NCBI GenBank assembly: GCA_933228675.1
Contig: OW121743.1
Span: 50,433,380 to 50,497,379 of the forward strand
Reading direction: 5' to 3'
Origin: Stomorhina lunata
Taxonomy: Eukaryota > Arthropoda > Insecta > Diptera > Rhiniidae
DNA length: 64,000 bases
The notes below the pieces were generated by a model. That model made no database searches, had not been told where the DNA came from, and saw only the letters and a program-made list of their open reading frames with translations. Positions 35,623 to 46,368 of this stretch are shown here, piece after piece (the first letter of the stretch is position 1; every line of letters starts with the position of its first letter). Position numbers and translations under genes: made by a program.

Positions 35623-36117
35623 ATACCCTACCATACCATATAATACCCTACATCATTGAAGTCAAATTTGATCCAGTAGCCAATAAATTCAAATGTTTCT
35701 TTTAAATGCATAAATTTGAAATAGACTTATGTTTGTAGTACATTGGGGTTATAACTTTTTGCAATTTTTGTGCATATCAAATTATTCATCGTATATCCGT
35801 ATAGGCAATGAAAAATATTACGAAATGATGTATTACTTTTTCGCGAAAAAGTTTCCGCACTAAACGCGATAAAGTTTTAAATTTCAATTTTTCTCATAAG
35901 AATATAAAATTGTCATTTAATAACAAAAATTTTAAATTTTTCTAATAATTTCATTTATATAACAAAATCTTTCTTGAACGAAGAAGGGCGCAATCTTCCC
36001 ATTTATATGAAGAAGGGCGCGCTAGAAAAATTATTTTTACTATCAGATGAAGAAATTTTGTGCAAAAAATGTATAGCCCTAATGTACGTCAGACTTACAT
36101 AGACAAATTAACCCAAA
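35623..36117. other. AT-rich DNA, no gene recognised
   Basis: A short near-repeat GAAGAAGGGCGC occurs twice (about 35981 and 36009). Nothing else recognised. Confidence 0.45.
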
Positions 36118-37550
36118 ACAAGTAAGTGTTTCGGCTAAGCCGAATCTTATATACCCGCCATCAAATTGTGTTTATTAAGAAACATCTCATATATCTACGA
36201 GGGTGCAGTTAATTGAAAATGTGGACCAAATTCGAAAAATTTGGTTACGCTTGTTGGTAAAATATTTGGACTAAATTCGGTTGCAGTAGCTTTATAGTTC
36301 AACATTTAAAAGTATTGAATTAAAAAGTGGTTTCGATAGTATTTACTTTGCACAAAATTTTGTCTCATAACCGGCTATAGTTTAATATTACAAGCAGTTA
36401 AATACTTTTCGTTATGTTAAATAGTTAGGCCAAACACGTTGATAGTAATACGGCAGGTCCATATTTGTCATAGCTTATAATTAAATTGCTTATATCTGGC
36501 GCTTGTCGCATTTTAGTGGTTTCCGGAAGTGGTTTTTGTATGAAAGCTATGCCCAAATGTGGACCGATTCCTTTAAAATTTGATATACTGACTAATAATT
36601 ATAATAATGTGAACCGCCGTGGTATAGCAGGTAAGTCATCCGCCTAGCATACCAGAGGTCCAAGTTCAATCCCCGGTCAGACCCACTTGAAAAAAATTAA
36701 TTTTCAAAAAAAGCCGGTTCACCTCATAACTCAGCTATCCACAGGTTATTGAGTATTAGGCTATGTAAAACTTCTCTGCCGTTCGGAGTCGGCGTTAAAA
36801 CGTAGGTACCTCTCAATGAGTCTAAAAATAGAATCGGATACAGCTCATTGTCTGAGAGAAGTACCCCTTCAATTGGAATAGCTATTACAATAGGATTTAA
36901 TTTATCAGCATTAATGCGACTCCCGGGCCGGAGCTCTAGTAAAATGTGAACAGATTTTGCACTTTTTCAATACACAACTTTTTCGAGATATCGTAAATAC
37001 GTTTGTAAAATTTAGCTGTTCTCGTTAAGGCGCAATCGTGCTTTTATCAGACGGACAGACGGACATAAACCCCCTTTTCTTTTTCTATTTTTGTGTTTCC
37101 GTAAGTTTTTTATATGGGAGCACTGGTCAAATGGTGACCGATTGTGACAAAATTTTGTGCACTAGCTGGCATTGACATAAGACTTTTTTGTACCAAACTT
37201 AGTGGTTTTGTCTGTTATTGTTTTGGATTTATTGGCATTTAAGTGTATTTTAGGTAAACTTTCGGCTGTTTCTGTAAGTTTTTTGTATGGGAGCTATGGC
37301 TAAATGTAAACCGATTTTGATAAAATTTAATGTGCTGCCCAGGACTTATGTAAAACTTCTATATACCAAATTTTATCATGATAGCTATTATAGTTTGTTA
37401 TTTATTAGCAAATAAGCGATGAGCCTATGCGAGGTTATATAGGAGCTATGGTCAAATGTTAATTGATTTTGCCTAATTTGAATACCAAACTTTTCCAAGA
37501 AATGTAAAATATTTGTGGCAAATTTCAGTGACTTAGGTTTCTTAGGTTTT
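36118..37550 (+). mobile_element. DINE-like family A, copy A5
   Basis: Begins AAACAAGTAAGTGTTTCGGC, then TAAGCCGAATCTTATATACC and CGCCATCAAA: the family A hairpin end and subterminal motif. The interior follows the family to about 37550, where the ~125-bp array replaces the expected CAGA-bearing 3' part. A tRNA-derived SINE is inserted at about 36607-36885. Near 36225 it has AAATTCGAAAAATTTGG at the place where copy A1 begins the 29-bp satellite. Confidence 0.75.
36607..36885 (+). mobile_element. tRNA-derived SINE, copy 2, nested in A5
   Basis: Head GAACCGCCGTGGTATAGCAG contains a good A box (TGGTATAGCAGG). The B box is AGTTCAATCCCC, about 45 nt on. The body contains CACAGGTTATTGAGTATTAG, GTAAAACTTCTCTGCCGTTC and AGAATCGGATACAGCTCATT, shared with the minus-strand copy at 28545-28770. 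Polymerase III internal promoter, non-coding. Confidence 0.75.
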
Positions 37551-38770
37551 AAGAACAATTTCCGATAGGTGGCGCCATTGAAAAATATTCAAAATAAATT
37601 AAATAGCAAACTGTGCATTTGATCATGCTATGATCTTTAGCAAAGTTGTTACGCATGAGCCGACAAAGGTTTCTTGATTGATATGAACAATCTCCTATAG
37701 GCATCGCCACTGAAAACTATTGAAATTGAATTAAATAGTGAACTATGCATGCTATGATCTTTGGCAAAGTTGTTTCGCATAAGCTGACGAAGGTTTCTCA
37801 GTTGTTGTGAACAATTTCCGACAGGTGGCGCCACTGAAAATTATTCAAATTGAACTAAATAGTAAACTGTGCATTTGATCATGCAATGATCTTTCGCAAA
37901 GTTATTGCGTATGAGCCGAAGAAGGTTTCTCAGTTGGTCTTGACAATTTCCGATAGGTGGCGCCGCTGAAAATTATTCAAATTGAATTAAATAGTAAACT
38001 GTGCATTTGATCATGCTATGATCTTTAGCAAAGTTTCTCAGTAGGTTTCTCAGCAGGTCTGGACAATTTCCGGCAGGTGGCGCCACTGAAAATTATTCAA
38101 ATTGAATTAAATAGTGAACTGCGCATTTGATCATGCTATGATCTTTAGCAAAGTTGTTGCGCAAGAGCCGACGAAGGTTTCTCAGTAGGTCTGGACAATT
38201 TCCGACAGGTGGCGCTGCGGAAATTAATCAAAATATATTAAATCGTAAACTGTGCATTTGATAATGCTATGATCTTTAGCAAATGTTCTAAGTTGGCATG
38301 ACCAATTTCTGATAGGAGGCGCCACTGAAAATTAATTAAATCGTATCCCGTGAATTTATTCAAGCCATAATCTTTACTTAAATTGTTACGCATGAGCCGA
38401 CGAAGGTTTCTTAGTTGGTACGAACAATTTCCAACAGGTGGCGCCATGAAAATGAATCAAAATATATTAAATCGTAAACTATGCATTTTATAATGCATAT
38501 GATCCTTAGAAAATTAGACGGAGTTTTCTAAATAGGTATGACCAATTTTTAATATTATTCAAATTAAATTGTATATTATGCATTTGATCATATGTTGGTC
38601 GGACAAAATTAATAAAATGATTCAAAATTAATTGGATTTTCCCCAAAATGTCGTTTAGTTGGTGGTGCAGTAACGCGCGTGCTTTTTAAAAGGAAATATA
38701 TCAAGTTTAAAATTTGCCTCGAAATGCTTATCATAAAGTCCGAGCAAGGCTAGGTCAACCAGATACTAGA
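37551..38770 (-). repeat. Element with ~125-bp tandem units, copy C2
   Basis: About eight units, inverse of C1. Each has AATTTCCGAxAGGTGGCGCC, TAAACTGTGCATTTGATCAT and a CCGACGAAGGTTTCT segment. The GTGCATTTGATC anchor recurs about every 125 bp from 37612 to 38480. It ends with the unique segment (CTTATCATAAAGTCCGAGCA, 38730) that also borders C1. Some units have lost parts. It directly follows DINE-like copy A5. Confidence 0.78.
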
Positions 38771-39138
38771 TTGTTAAACTTAAAGTGGGTGTTACCATCA
38801 AATGTGGGCTGATTTCACCCAATTTTTCCAAGGACTTTAACATGAGACAGACTGCGCTCAATAGTCTTACCATTTTTTAAGGATCCATAATATACATTTA
38901 CTTTTTGAAAGTTAATATTTCGAAAAGTTAATATTTTGTAAATTGCAAATGAAAGGACAATTTTTATAAACCCCACATTCTTGGGTACAAAAACATTTAT
39001 TATACATTTGTTATTGCATAGCCCCAGTACAAGTTGTTTTTTTTTATTTATTAAAGAACTCTTTATCTTAATATTAAACAAATGCTTTAGACACTTTCGA
39101 TTATCTATAAAGAATTATTTGGTACTATAAATTAAATA
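38771..39138. other. AT-rich spacer
   Basis: No feature recognised. Confidence 0.45.
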
Positions 39139-39833
39139 AAAACAAGTAAGAAAGTGCTATAGTTGGTCAAGCCCGACTATACGATACCCTTCACCATTAA
39201 GTTTAAAGGTGTTCTTTTTCCTGTATGAAGACAAAGATTTGCTAAATTTTGCCATCATACAAACATTTTTTCAAAAATTATATACTGAAGCTGTTTCCGT
39301 CAGTTGGACTTATATGAGCGCTAGGGTCGAACCGAATTTCTCGAAATTTGGCAAATTGATTACAATTTTTATAAAAATTATGTATGCAAAAAATAAACTC
39401 AAAATTCTTAACATCTTCAGATTTATGAGCGTTTTAGAGATTTTTTGACTCATTTAGTGCGTTTCGACCGAAAAGTTTGTATGGGAGTTATGATCAAATG
39501 TGAACCGATTTCAACGAAATTTGGTACAGTAATTTTGGTTTATATAAGCAGTATTTGTTTAAAATTTCATGAAAAAGTATTGATATTTGTGGAAAAAATA
39601 TAAATTCCGGGAACTGGGACTTATGGCAGGTACCATAAATAATAGTACCATGATTCCACTGTCAAAAATGATCTGTGTCAAATTTCATCAAATTATCATT
39701 AAAATTGCGACCTGTACCTTGATTACATGGTTTGCGTGGGGGTCCAGCCAGCCAGGACTGACATCGCTATATCGACTCAGAAAGTGATTTTAAGCATATT
39801 GGTATATTTAAAGGTGGGTCTAAGAAAAAAATA

Positions 39834-40388
39834 CAGGGTGGCCCAAAAAAGGCCGAAGGGGGGAAAGCAAACTGCATAAATTAATCGTTCTTGGGAATCT
39901 CATGGCTTTAGTTCTTGCACTAACTGCACCTTGTATGTGAAAAGATGTAAAATTCCCTTTAATATTTTGCGTAAAAACCGCCGAGCTCAGCAGAGCGCCT
40001 TCGAGTTGATGTTTCAGGATTCTCCTCAACACTCTCCAGAACGCGTTGAATATTTGCTTTACTAATAACAGAATGTGGTCTTCCGCTTCGTGGAAGATTC
40101 CTCACTGAGCCTTGTTCCTGAAAACGTGTCACTAAGCGTCGAATCATTGTTTCGGATGGTGAATTCCGCACATTAAAATGACGACGATAGGCTCGTTGAG
40201 TTTGAATTATTGATCGTTGATGATGTTCAAAATAAAGTTCTATGATTTTGGTTCGCTGGATAACGTGGTAACCTTTCATAATTAATCTCCCAGATTGATT
40301 TTACAAGTCCTAAAAAGAAAAATAATAATAATTAAATTAGAGAAGTTATTAATTTTTCAAATCCCTTCGCGACTTTTGGGCCACCCTG
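39834..40388 (-). mobile_element. Mariner internal-deletion derivative (555 bp)
   Basis: Perfect inverted ends CAGGGTGGCCCAAAA and TTTTGGGCCACCCTG, flanked by TA (39832-39833, 40389-40390). Its interior holds only the N-terminal part of a mariner-like transposase on the minus strand. It is inserted in DINE-like copy B2. Confidence 0.88.
39840..40279 (-). pseudogene. Mariner-like transposase, N-terminal remnant
   Basis: From 40279: MKGYHVIQRTKIIELYFEHH, then SETMIRRLVTRFQEQGSV and NLPRSGRPHS, the helix-turn-helix DNA-binding part of a mariner-like transposase. Around 39960 the frame changes. Remnants of the following segment (usual form YKVQLVQELKP) can be read in another frame to about 39900. 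The whole catalytic domain is missing. The element can only move with help from a full relative. Confidence 0.75.
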
Positions 40389-40861
40389 TATTTCTACGCT
40401 TTACGAACATCAGCACAAACTTATAATACCCTTTCCACCTATGGTGGTGAAGGGTATAATAAAACAAGTAAGAAAGTGCTATAGTCGGTCATATGAGCGA
40501 CCATATGATACCCTTTACCACTAAGGTCAAAGGTGTTTTTTTTTTCTATATAAAGAAAAATATTTACTAAATCTTGCCTCATACAAACATTTTCTCAAAA
40601 CTTATATATTTATGCTGTCTTCGTCATTTGGAATTATATGAGAGCTGGAGTCAAATGTGGACCGATGATCTCGAAATTTAGCCAATTGATTACAGTTGTT
40701 ACAGAAATTATGTATGCAAAAAATAAACTTAAAATTCTCATTATCTTTAGATTTACGAGCGTTTTAGTAACTTTTGTTTCATTTAGTGCGTTTTGAAAAA
40801 AGAGTTTGTATGAGAGCTATGGTCAAATATGGACCGATCTCAACGAAATTTGACATAATGA

Positions 40862-41880
40862 TTAGGTTTCAAAGTTAAACTATAAATATACATGCATTTT
40901 TTCAATTTATCCAAATTCAACACTAACAAAACATCTCACCACACTGATTTTTTTACATTAAATGGCTCAAGAATTAAAGCAGTATGTAACTCAAAGTTAA
41001 ACTACAAATATACATGCCTTGTTTTCATTTTTAAATTCACCACTAATAAAAAATACTAATCACACTGATTTTTTAATGTTAAATGGCTCAAGAATTAAAG
41101 CTGTACCAAAGTTAAACTTCAAATAACAATCATAACGTCAAATAACAATCAGTCGCCTACCTTTTTTTAATTTATTCAAATTCACCACTAACAAACACAA
41201 CTCACCACACCTATTTTCCTTTATAAAATTGTGTTAAATGGTATGACTTATGAATTTTCTTCAAAATTACCTCAAGTTCTTAAAAATACTTGATTTTTCG
41301 AATCGCCAAAAATTCAACACTAACAAAAAATACTCACCACACTGATTTTTTAACATTAAATGGTTCAAGAATCAGGGCTATATGAAAATCAAAGTTAAAC
41401 TTCAAATATACATGCCTTTTTTAATATATTCAAATTCACCACTAACAAACACAACTCACCACACCTATCTTTCTTTATAAAATTGTATTAAATGGTATAA
41501 CTTATGAATTTTCTTCAAAATTACCTCAAGTTCAAAAAAATATTTCATATTTTGGAATCTCCAAAAATTCACCACTATTAAAAAATACTCACCACACTGA
41601 TTTTTTAACATTAAGTGGCTCAAGAATTAAAGCTGTATGAAAATTAAAGTTTAACTTCAAATATAAATGCCTTTTTTTAATTTATTCAAATTCACCACTA
41701 ACAAACACAACTCAACACTCCTATTTTTATTTACAAAATTGTACTAAATTTTATAGCTTATGAATTTTTATCAAAATTACATATAATTCTCAAAAAAATT
41801 GATTTTTTGCAATCGCCAAAAATTCACCACTAACAAAAAATACTCACCACACTGATTTTCCTTTAGATAATGCAAAATAA
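40862..41880. repeat. Dimeric ~125-bp tandem array
   Basis: Eight monomers of about 121-145 bp, each beginning CACCACTAACAAA or similar followed by CTCACCACAC. Two subtypes alternate: one continues TGATTTTTTAACATTAAATG, the other CTATTTTCCTTTATAAAATT. Order from the left is A A B A B A B A, giving a dimeric higher-order repeat of about 255 bp. Confidence 0.8.
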
Positions 41881-42514
41881 CCCGAAAAGTTTACTATTAT
41901 AGAGTTCAAAACTAAAATTTAAAGCTTTAACCTTTATTTAAATTACTTTTTTAATATTTCAAATTTATGTGATTTATTTTCTTTGACTTTAAACTTTTTT
42001 TATTGACAAATAATTCAACATTTATACAATATTTCTGACTCAATAAACTTTTTCCACATTCACGATTTTTTGCATACCTTTTTTATTTTTTGAAAATAAA
42101 AAATAACTACAAACAAAACTCAAGCAAAACAGTTAGCGGGAACTTCTTCCATGACTTCCACTGACTCCTTAGACGCTTAGGTTTTCTTTTTCCACCACAT
42201 AAAACTTCAAACTGTACGTATTAATAATATCCGTTTCGTGAACTTAAGAGGTAGTACAGTAGATTCTATATGTGATAGGTTTATATGTATATGTAGTACT
42301 TGTTTTAAATTTCATGAAAAAATTTTGATATTTGTGGCTAATACATCAAATCCGGGAAGTGGGACCTATGGAAGGTACCATAAATAATGGACTGATTTTA
42401 ACGAGTTTCAATAGCTATGGTCCCATTATCAAAAAAATGATTTGTGCCAAATTTCATCAAATTATCTTTACAATTGCGACCTGTATTGATTACAAGGTAT
42501 ACATGGGGGTCCAG

Positions 42515-43343
42515 TAGAGCGGTTCGCCTTCCATACAAAAAAAAAAAAGTTGTGTCAGTCACCCCCTAGGATTAAAGATAATGTTAAAACAATTCCAAAA
42601 AATATTTTTTATTTTTTTTACCACGCCTACAAATACCGCCCTTTTAGTATTTTGTTCACTGTGTCGCCATTTTATGTCCGATCATAACATTTTATATATC
42701 GGCGTTCGCGGCTCTGTAGTAGCTGCATTTTACTCCCACGTCAATTTATAGCTGTCATAGGCAATGTGGGTGAGCGCGCTTCACATGCATATAAATTCGC
42801 TCTTGAGAGTCACACGTACTTGTAGTTACTCTCAAATCACAAAAAACAAAACAATTTAATCTTAGGCGAGCATGGTTGTGTTTTCTCAATTTAGTTGATG
42901 ACGAGCATCCAACCAAGGCGGTTGGTTGTTTGATTGTTCAAAAATTACTTAAGGGGTGGGGAGAACGCTCGTTTATTTACAAAATTTTTCTCACACATAC
43001 AGACTCAAAATGTTTATGTATCCGTGCCTATCTTTGATTTATAGTAATAACTTTTAAAAACTAGATTTTTACTCGATTTGATTAGGGTGGTTACGACTCG
43101 AATTTTAAAAAGTAATGACTAGAAATTGACGAGGTTGTGAAAAACTATCAAAGAGAGAAATGTAGCCCTTACAGAGCCCTGAACATCGATGTATAAAGTG
43201 TTATGATTGGACTAAAGATGGCGACACAGTTAACAAAAAGGGCGGTATTTGTAGGCGTGGTAAAAAAATAAAAAAATTGTTTTTGGAATTATTTTAACAT
43301 TATAGGGGGTGACTGACTCAACTTTTTTTTTCGAACCACTCTA
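42515..43343. mobile_element. Long-TIR hAT-like foldback element (829 bp)
   Basis: Ends TAGAGCGGTTCG and CGAACCACTCTA, flanked by a perfect 8-bp duplication GGGTCCAG (42507-42514 and 43344-43351). The terminal inverted repeats extend about 210-220 bp, with shared segments such as TACCACGCCTACAAATACCG. No coding capacity. Inserted in DINE-like copy B3; deleting one duplication rebuilds the family sequence. Confidence 0.9.
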
Positions 43344-43514
43344 GGGTCCAGCCAGCCATACGGACGGACGAACTGACATCGTTAAATCGACTTAGAAAGT
43401 GATTCTAAGCCTATTGGTGTACTAAAATGTGGGTCTAAGATAAATATTTATTTGCGTTACATACATCAGCACAAACTTAGAATACCCTTTCCACCTATGG
43501 TAGTGAAGGGTATA

Positions 43515-44438
43515 AATACTGTATACATGTATTTCTTTAGTACTAAAATATTTGCCTAAGAACAAATTGATTTTAAATATAAAATTTAATTAAATTTAAC
43601 TAAAATTTTTAAATTCCTTCCTTCTTGCCATACTCTAAAATTAAAATTTATTTATTTGTTTTCAAATACGAAGTATTTTTTTTTGTTTTATTGTATTTTA
43701 TTATTTAAATTTTTATTTAACATTTATTTTTTATCACTTAAACAAAAATTTTTGCTTTTATCTTCAGTGTCCGTCTGCCGGTGTCCTCTTATGGTTTCCA
43801 TTCTACTCCTCTAAACACTTTAATGGAATTTTAATTTATTTTCTGGTGTAAATGTCATCACAGTTGTAGTTATTGCTTCTGCTATTGTTGTTGTTGAATA
43901 CTTGACATTTGTCTTTTATTTATACAATTTACACACATACCAACATTTAAATATTTATGTAAAAAAAGTTTTCTGTTCTGTAACTAAGAAGTTAAAGAGG
44001 GAGTAGTTCTAAAATAAAGGTCCATCTCCAAAATTGTAGTCAAGTGACTATTAATTTTAAGAGGAAATTTGATATTAAGTCTAAAGCCTCTTAACTGTTG
44101 TCCTCGAAGTGTTTTTGTTGTAGTTATAGAGACGATCCTTTCACTAGATGCAACTAAGCCACTTGAAGCACCTCAAATTTATAACTGTTGGGTATCTGTG
44201 TGTTTTAGAGCATATAATTTGTTGTAAAAGTTTAGCTCTTCACAAACAAATTCTTTATTTCTATTAAGGGCGCATCCCTAATTTCTACGTTCTCATGGTA
44301 GCATATAAATATTTGCATAATACAGTGGTTTTAAATTGGTATCATTTAAAGAATGTAAATTAAATTTTAAATCCAAAACGGGGGAAAATACTGTGGGATA
44401 TGTTAATCACGCTCTGATGCTTTCCCTGAACATGGGTA
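43515..44438. other. AT-rich spacer, no gene recognised
   Basis: Contains a short GTT repeat near 43885. No domain-bearing ORF. Confidence 0.45.
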
Positions 44439-44456
44439 TTAACCCATTTTGTACCA

Positions 44457-44476
44457 CTGGTCGAGATCTCGACCAG
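44457..44476. promoter_or_regulatory. Subterminal palindrome, likely transposase-binding site
   Basis: CTGGTCGAGATCTCGACCAG is a perfect 20-bp palindrome. An 18-bp version with one central mismatch is at 44804-44821 and a 16-bp perfect version at 46128-46143. The last two share the flank TTGGGATAATTAG in inverted orientation. Binding by the transposase Cys-rich domain is an inference. Confidence 0.6.
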
Positions 44477-44886
44477 AAGTTTTTGTGGATTTTCAAAAAA
44501 TATTTAAAAATATTTGCTGATAGAATTATTATTATTTTTTTAATTTGTAATGAAGTTTGGAATGTCAGCTTTCATATTTGAATTTTTTTTATTTTGTACC
44601 TCCCCTTTTAAGGTACCGCAGGGTGGGCACAAAAATAGTCTAAAAATAGGCCTTTTTTAAATTTATTGCAAATGCTGTGTTAAAATCAAAAGAGAAAAAA
44701 TTTTTTATTGATTTAAATAGCCAATAGTCCAAATAAACTATATTCTGTACAAATTAAATAAAACAACTACTACAGATAGCCGCCCAGCAGCCTTGAACAT
44801 GGCTGGTCGAGATGTCGACCATTGGGATAATTAGTGCAATGAATTTGTTTAATGAGCTATGGAATTCCTATAATTGAACAAACAAA

Positions 44887-46015
44887 CAATGTCACGGAAT
44901 AAGTTCCAAAAAATAAAATCAAACTTTCATTTGGCAAATAACGATGAAATCGACAAAAATGACAAATTTGCCAAAGTACGGCCTCTGTTTGATCTTCTCA
45001 ATGCTCGATTTATGCAGTTTGGAGTTTTTGAACCGAATTTATCGATTGATTAACAAATGGTGCCATATTTTGGTCGTCATAGCTGCAAAATGTTTATAAG
45101 AGGCAAACCAAATATTGGTGTCTATGTTTATCAAAAGGTTATTTGTATCAATTTCGACCATACGCTGGAGCTACAGATACATATGATAAACAACTTGGCC
45201 TAGGAGCTAGCGTGGTTTTGAGTCTTTTGTCGGTTTGCAAGCATCCTGGACAACATACAGTGCATTTCGATAATTTTTTTACTGGATACCACCTGCTCTG
45301 TCTTTGGAAAGAGAAAGGATTTTGTGCTACAGGTACAATCCGTGCAAATAGGCTGACAAACGCAGGCCTAAAAACAAATTTAGCCAAAAACGATATAGAC
45401 TATGCATTCGACCAAATACATAAAATTTCTGTAGTTCGATGGAGAGACAATGCTGAAGTCACTTTGGCTACGAATTATGATCAAATGGATCCCATAAGAA
45501 ACGTAATGCGGTACGACAGAAAGGAAAAAAAAAAAAAAGATTGCTGTACCCCAGGCTAACCTGGGGTTGATCTACACGACAATGCTGTTGCCAATTATAG
45601 AATTGGAATAAGAGGAAAAAAATGGTGGTGGCCACTTTGGGTCACTTGCTTGGACAGTGCGTGTGTTAATGCATGGAAATTGCATTGCATGATTTCTGAA
45701 AAGACCAATAAAAAATCCATGCCTCAAATTGATTTCAAAAATTCAATAACAAAAACACTATTGCTGTATGAGACAATCCCGCCCGATGAAGAAAGTGTCG
45801 ACGACACCGCAGAGCAACCCACATCATCGAAAAGAGTGAAGGCCATGCACATGTCCGTCAGTATTAAAGGATGTTATCGCCGGTGCAAAATATGCAAGAA
45901 GCATACTGCTTACACTTGTGCTAAGTGCAACATAAATTTACATGTAGGTGAATGCTTCGAAACTTACCACGCAAATTTGAAATTATATTTTTTTATACTT
46001 ATTAATTTCTTTACA
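44887..46015 (+). pseudogene. piggyBac-like transposase pseudogene
   Basis: From 44887 it reads MSRNKFQKIK, then VRPLFDLLNARF and PNLSID, ending in a stop where the first catalytic Asp (usual form SVDE) sits. It resumes MVPYFGRHSCKMFIRGKP, then after a small deletion YQFRPYAGATDTYDKQLG, VHFDNFFTGYHLL (second Asp) and GFCATGTIRANR. A frameshift lies in the A run near 45527-45540. A further change precedes GVDLHDNAVANYRIGIRGKK (third Asp), WWWPLWVTCLDSACVNAW and a C-terminal Cys-rich zinc domain (RRCKICKKHTAYTC, CAKCNINLHVGECFETYH). The N-terminal third is missing. All three Asp positions are recognisable, but stops, frameshifts and deletions inactivate it. Confidence 0.87.
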
Positions 46016-46368
46016 TAAATAAAACATTTAAACTAAAATAAATTGATCGAATTTTTCATTTATCTGTAAGTTTACTTTTAATCTTTATAATATAGTAAAG
46101 TAAATTTATTGCTCTAATTATCCCAACGGTCGAGATCTCGACCACCAGTTTTCAGGGTTACCACCTTACAAAAAAAAAAAAAAAAATTACAAAAATTAAA
46201 ATTTGAGCCGGTTTCTAACCAGCCATGAAAATTTCGTTAAGATATAAAAACTTTTTTTTGGCTTGGGACATAATGGGTTAAATATTCAGTAAGTAGAAAA
46301 ACCTGCTAAACCTTTTTAATGTTTAGCAGGACTATCCACTACTGAAAACTGTTTTTAGAATAAAACAA

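Larger units (their letters stand above)
39139..40461 (-). mobile_element. DINE-like family B, copy B2, with nested insertion
   Basis: Begins AAACAAGTAAGAAAGTGCTA, followed by a hairpin (TTGGTCaagcccGACTA) and CGATACCCTTCACCA. It ends GGTGGTGAAGGGTATAATAA. It is split at 39834-40388 by a mariner deletion derivative; the flanks rejoin GGGTCTAAGAAAAAAATA to TTTCTACGCTTTACG, matching undisturbed copies. Confidence 0.78.
40462..43514 (-). mobile_element. DINE-like family B, copy B3, expanded by an array and an insertion
   Basis: Starts head-to-tail after B2 with AAACAAGTAAGAAAGTGCTA and ends GGTAGTGAAGGGTATAAA. The family sequence is interrupted at about 40862-42290 by a tandem array and flanking DNA, and at 42515-43343 by a long-TIR hAT. 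The family phrases GTGGGACCTATGGAAGGTAC (about 42360) and GACATCGTTAAATCGACTTA (43375) confirm continuity. Confidence 0.72.
44443..46277 (+). mobile_element. piggyBac-like transposon (1.8 kb), inactive
   Basis: Flanked by TTAA on both sides (44439-44442, 46278-46281), the hallmark target of piggyBac elements. Ends begin CCCATTTTGTACC and, inverted, CCCATTATGTCCC. A perfect 20-bp palindrome lies 14 bp from the left end, with further copies at 44804 and 46128. A degenerate piggyBac transposase fills the interior. Confidence 0.9.

Noticed and set aside
36607..36680. Functional tRNA gene
   Set aside because: Pol III boxes are present, but the sequence continues into a SINE body and no complete cloverleaf acceptor stem was found.
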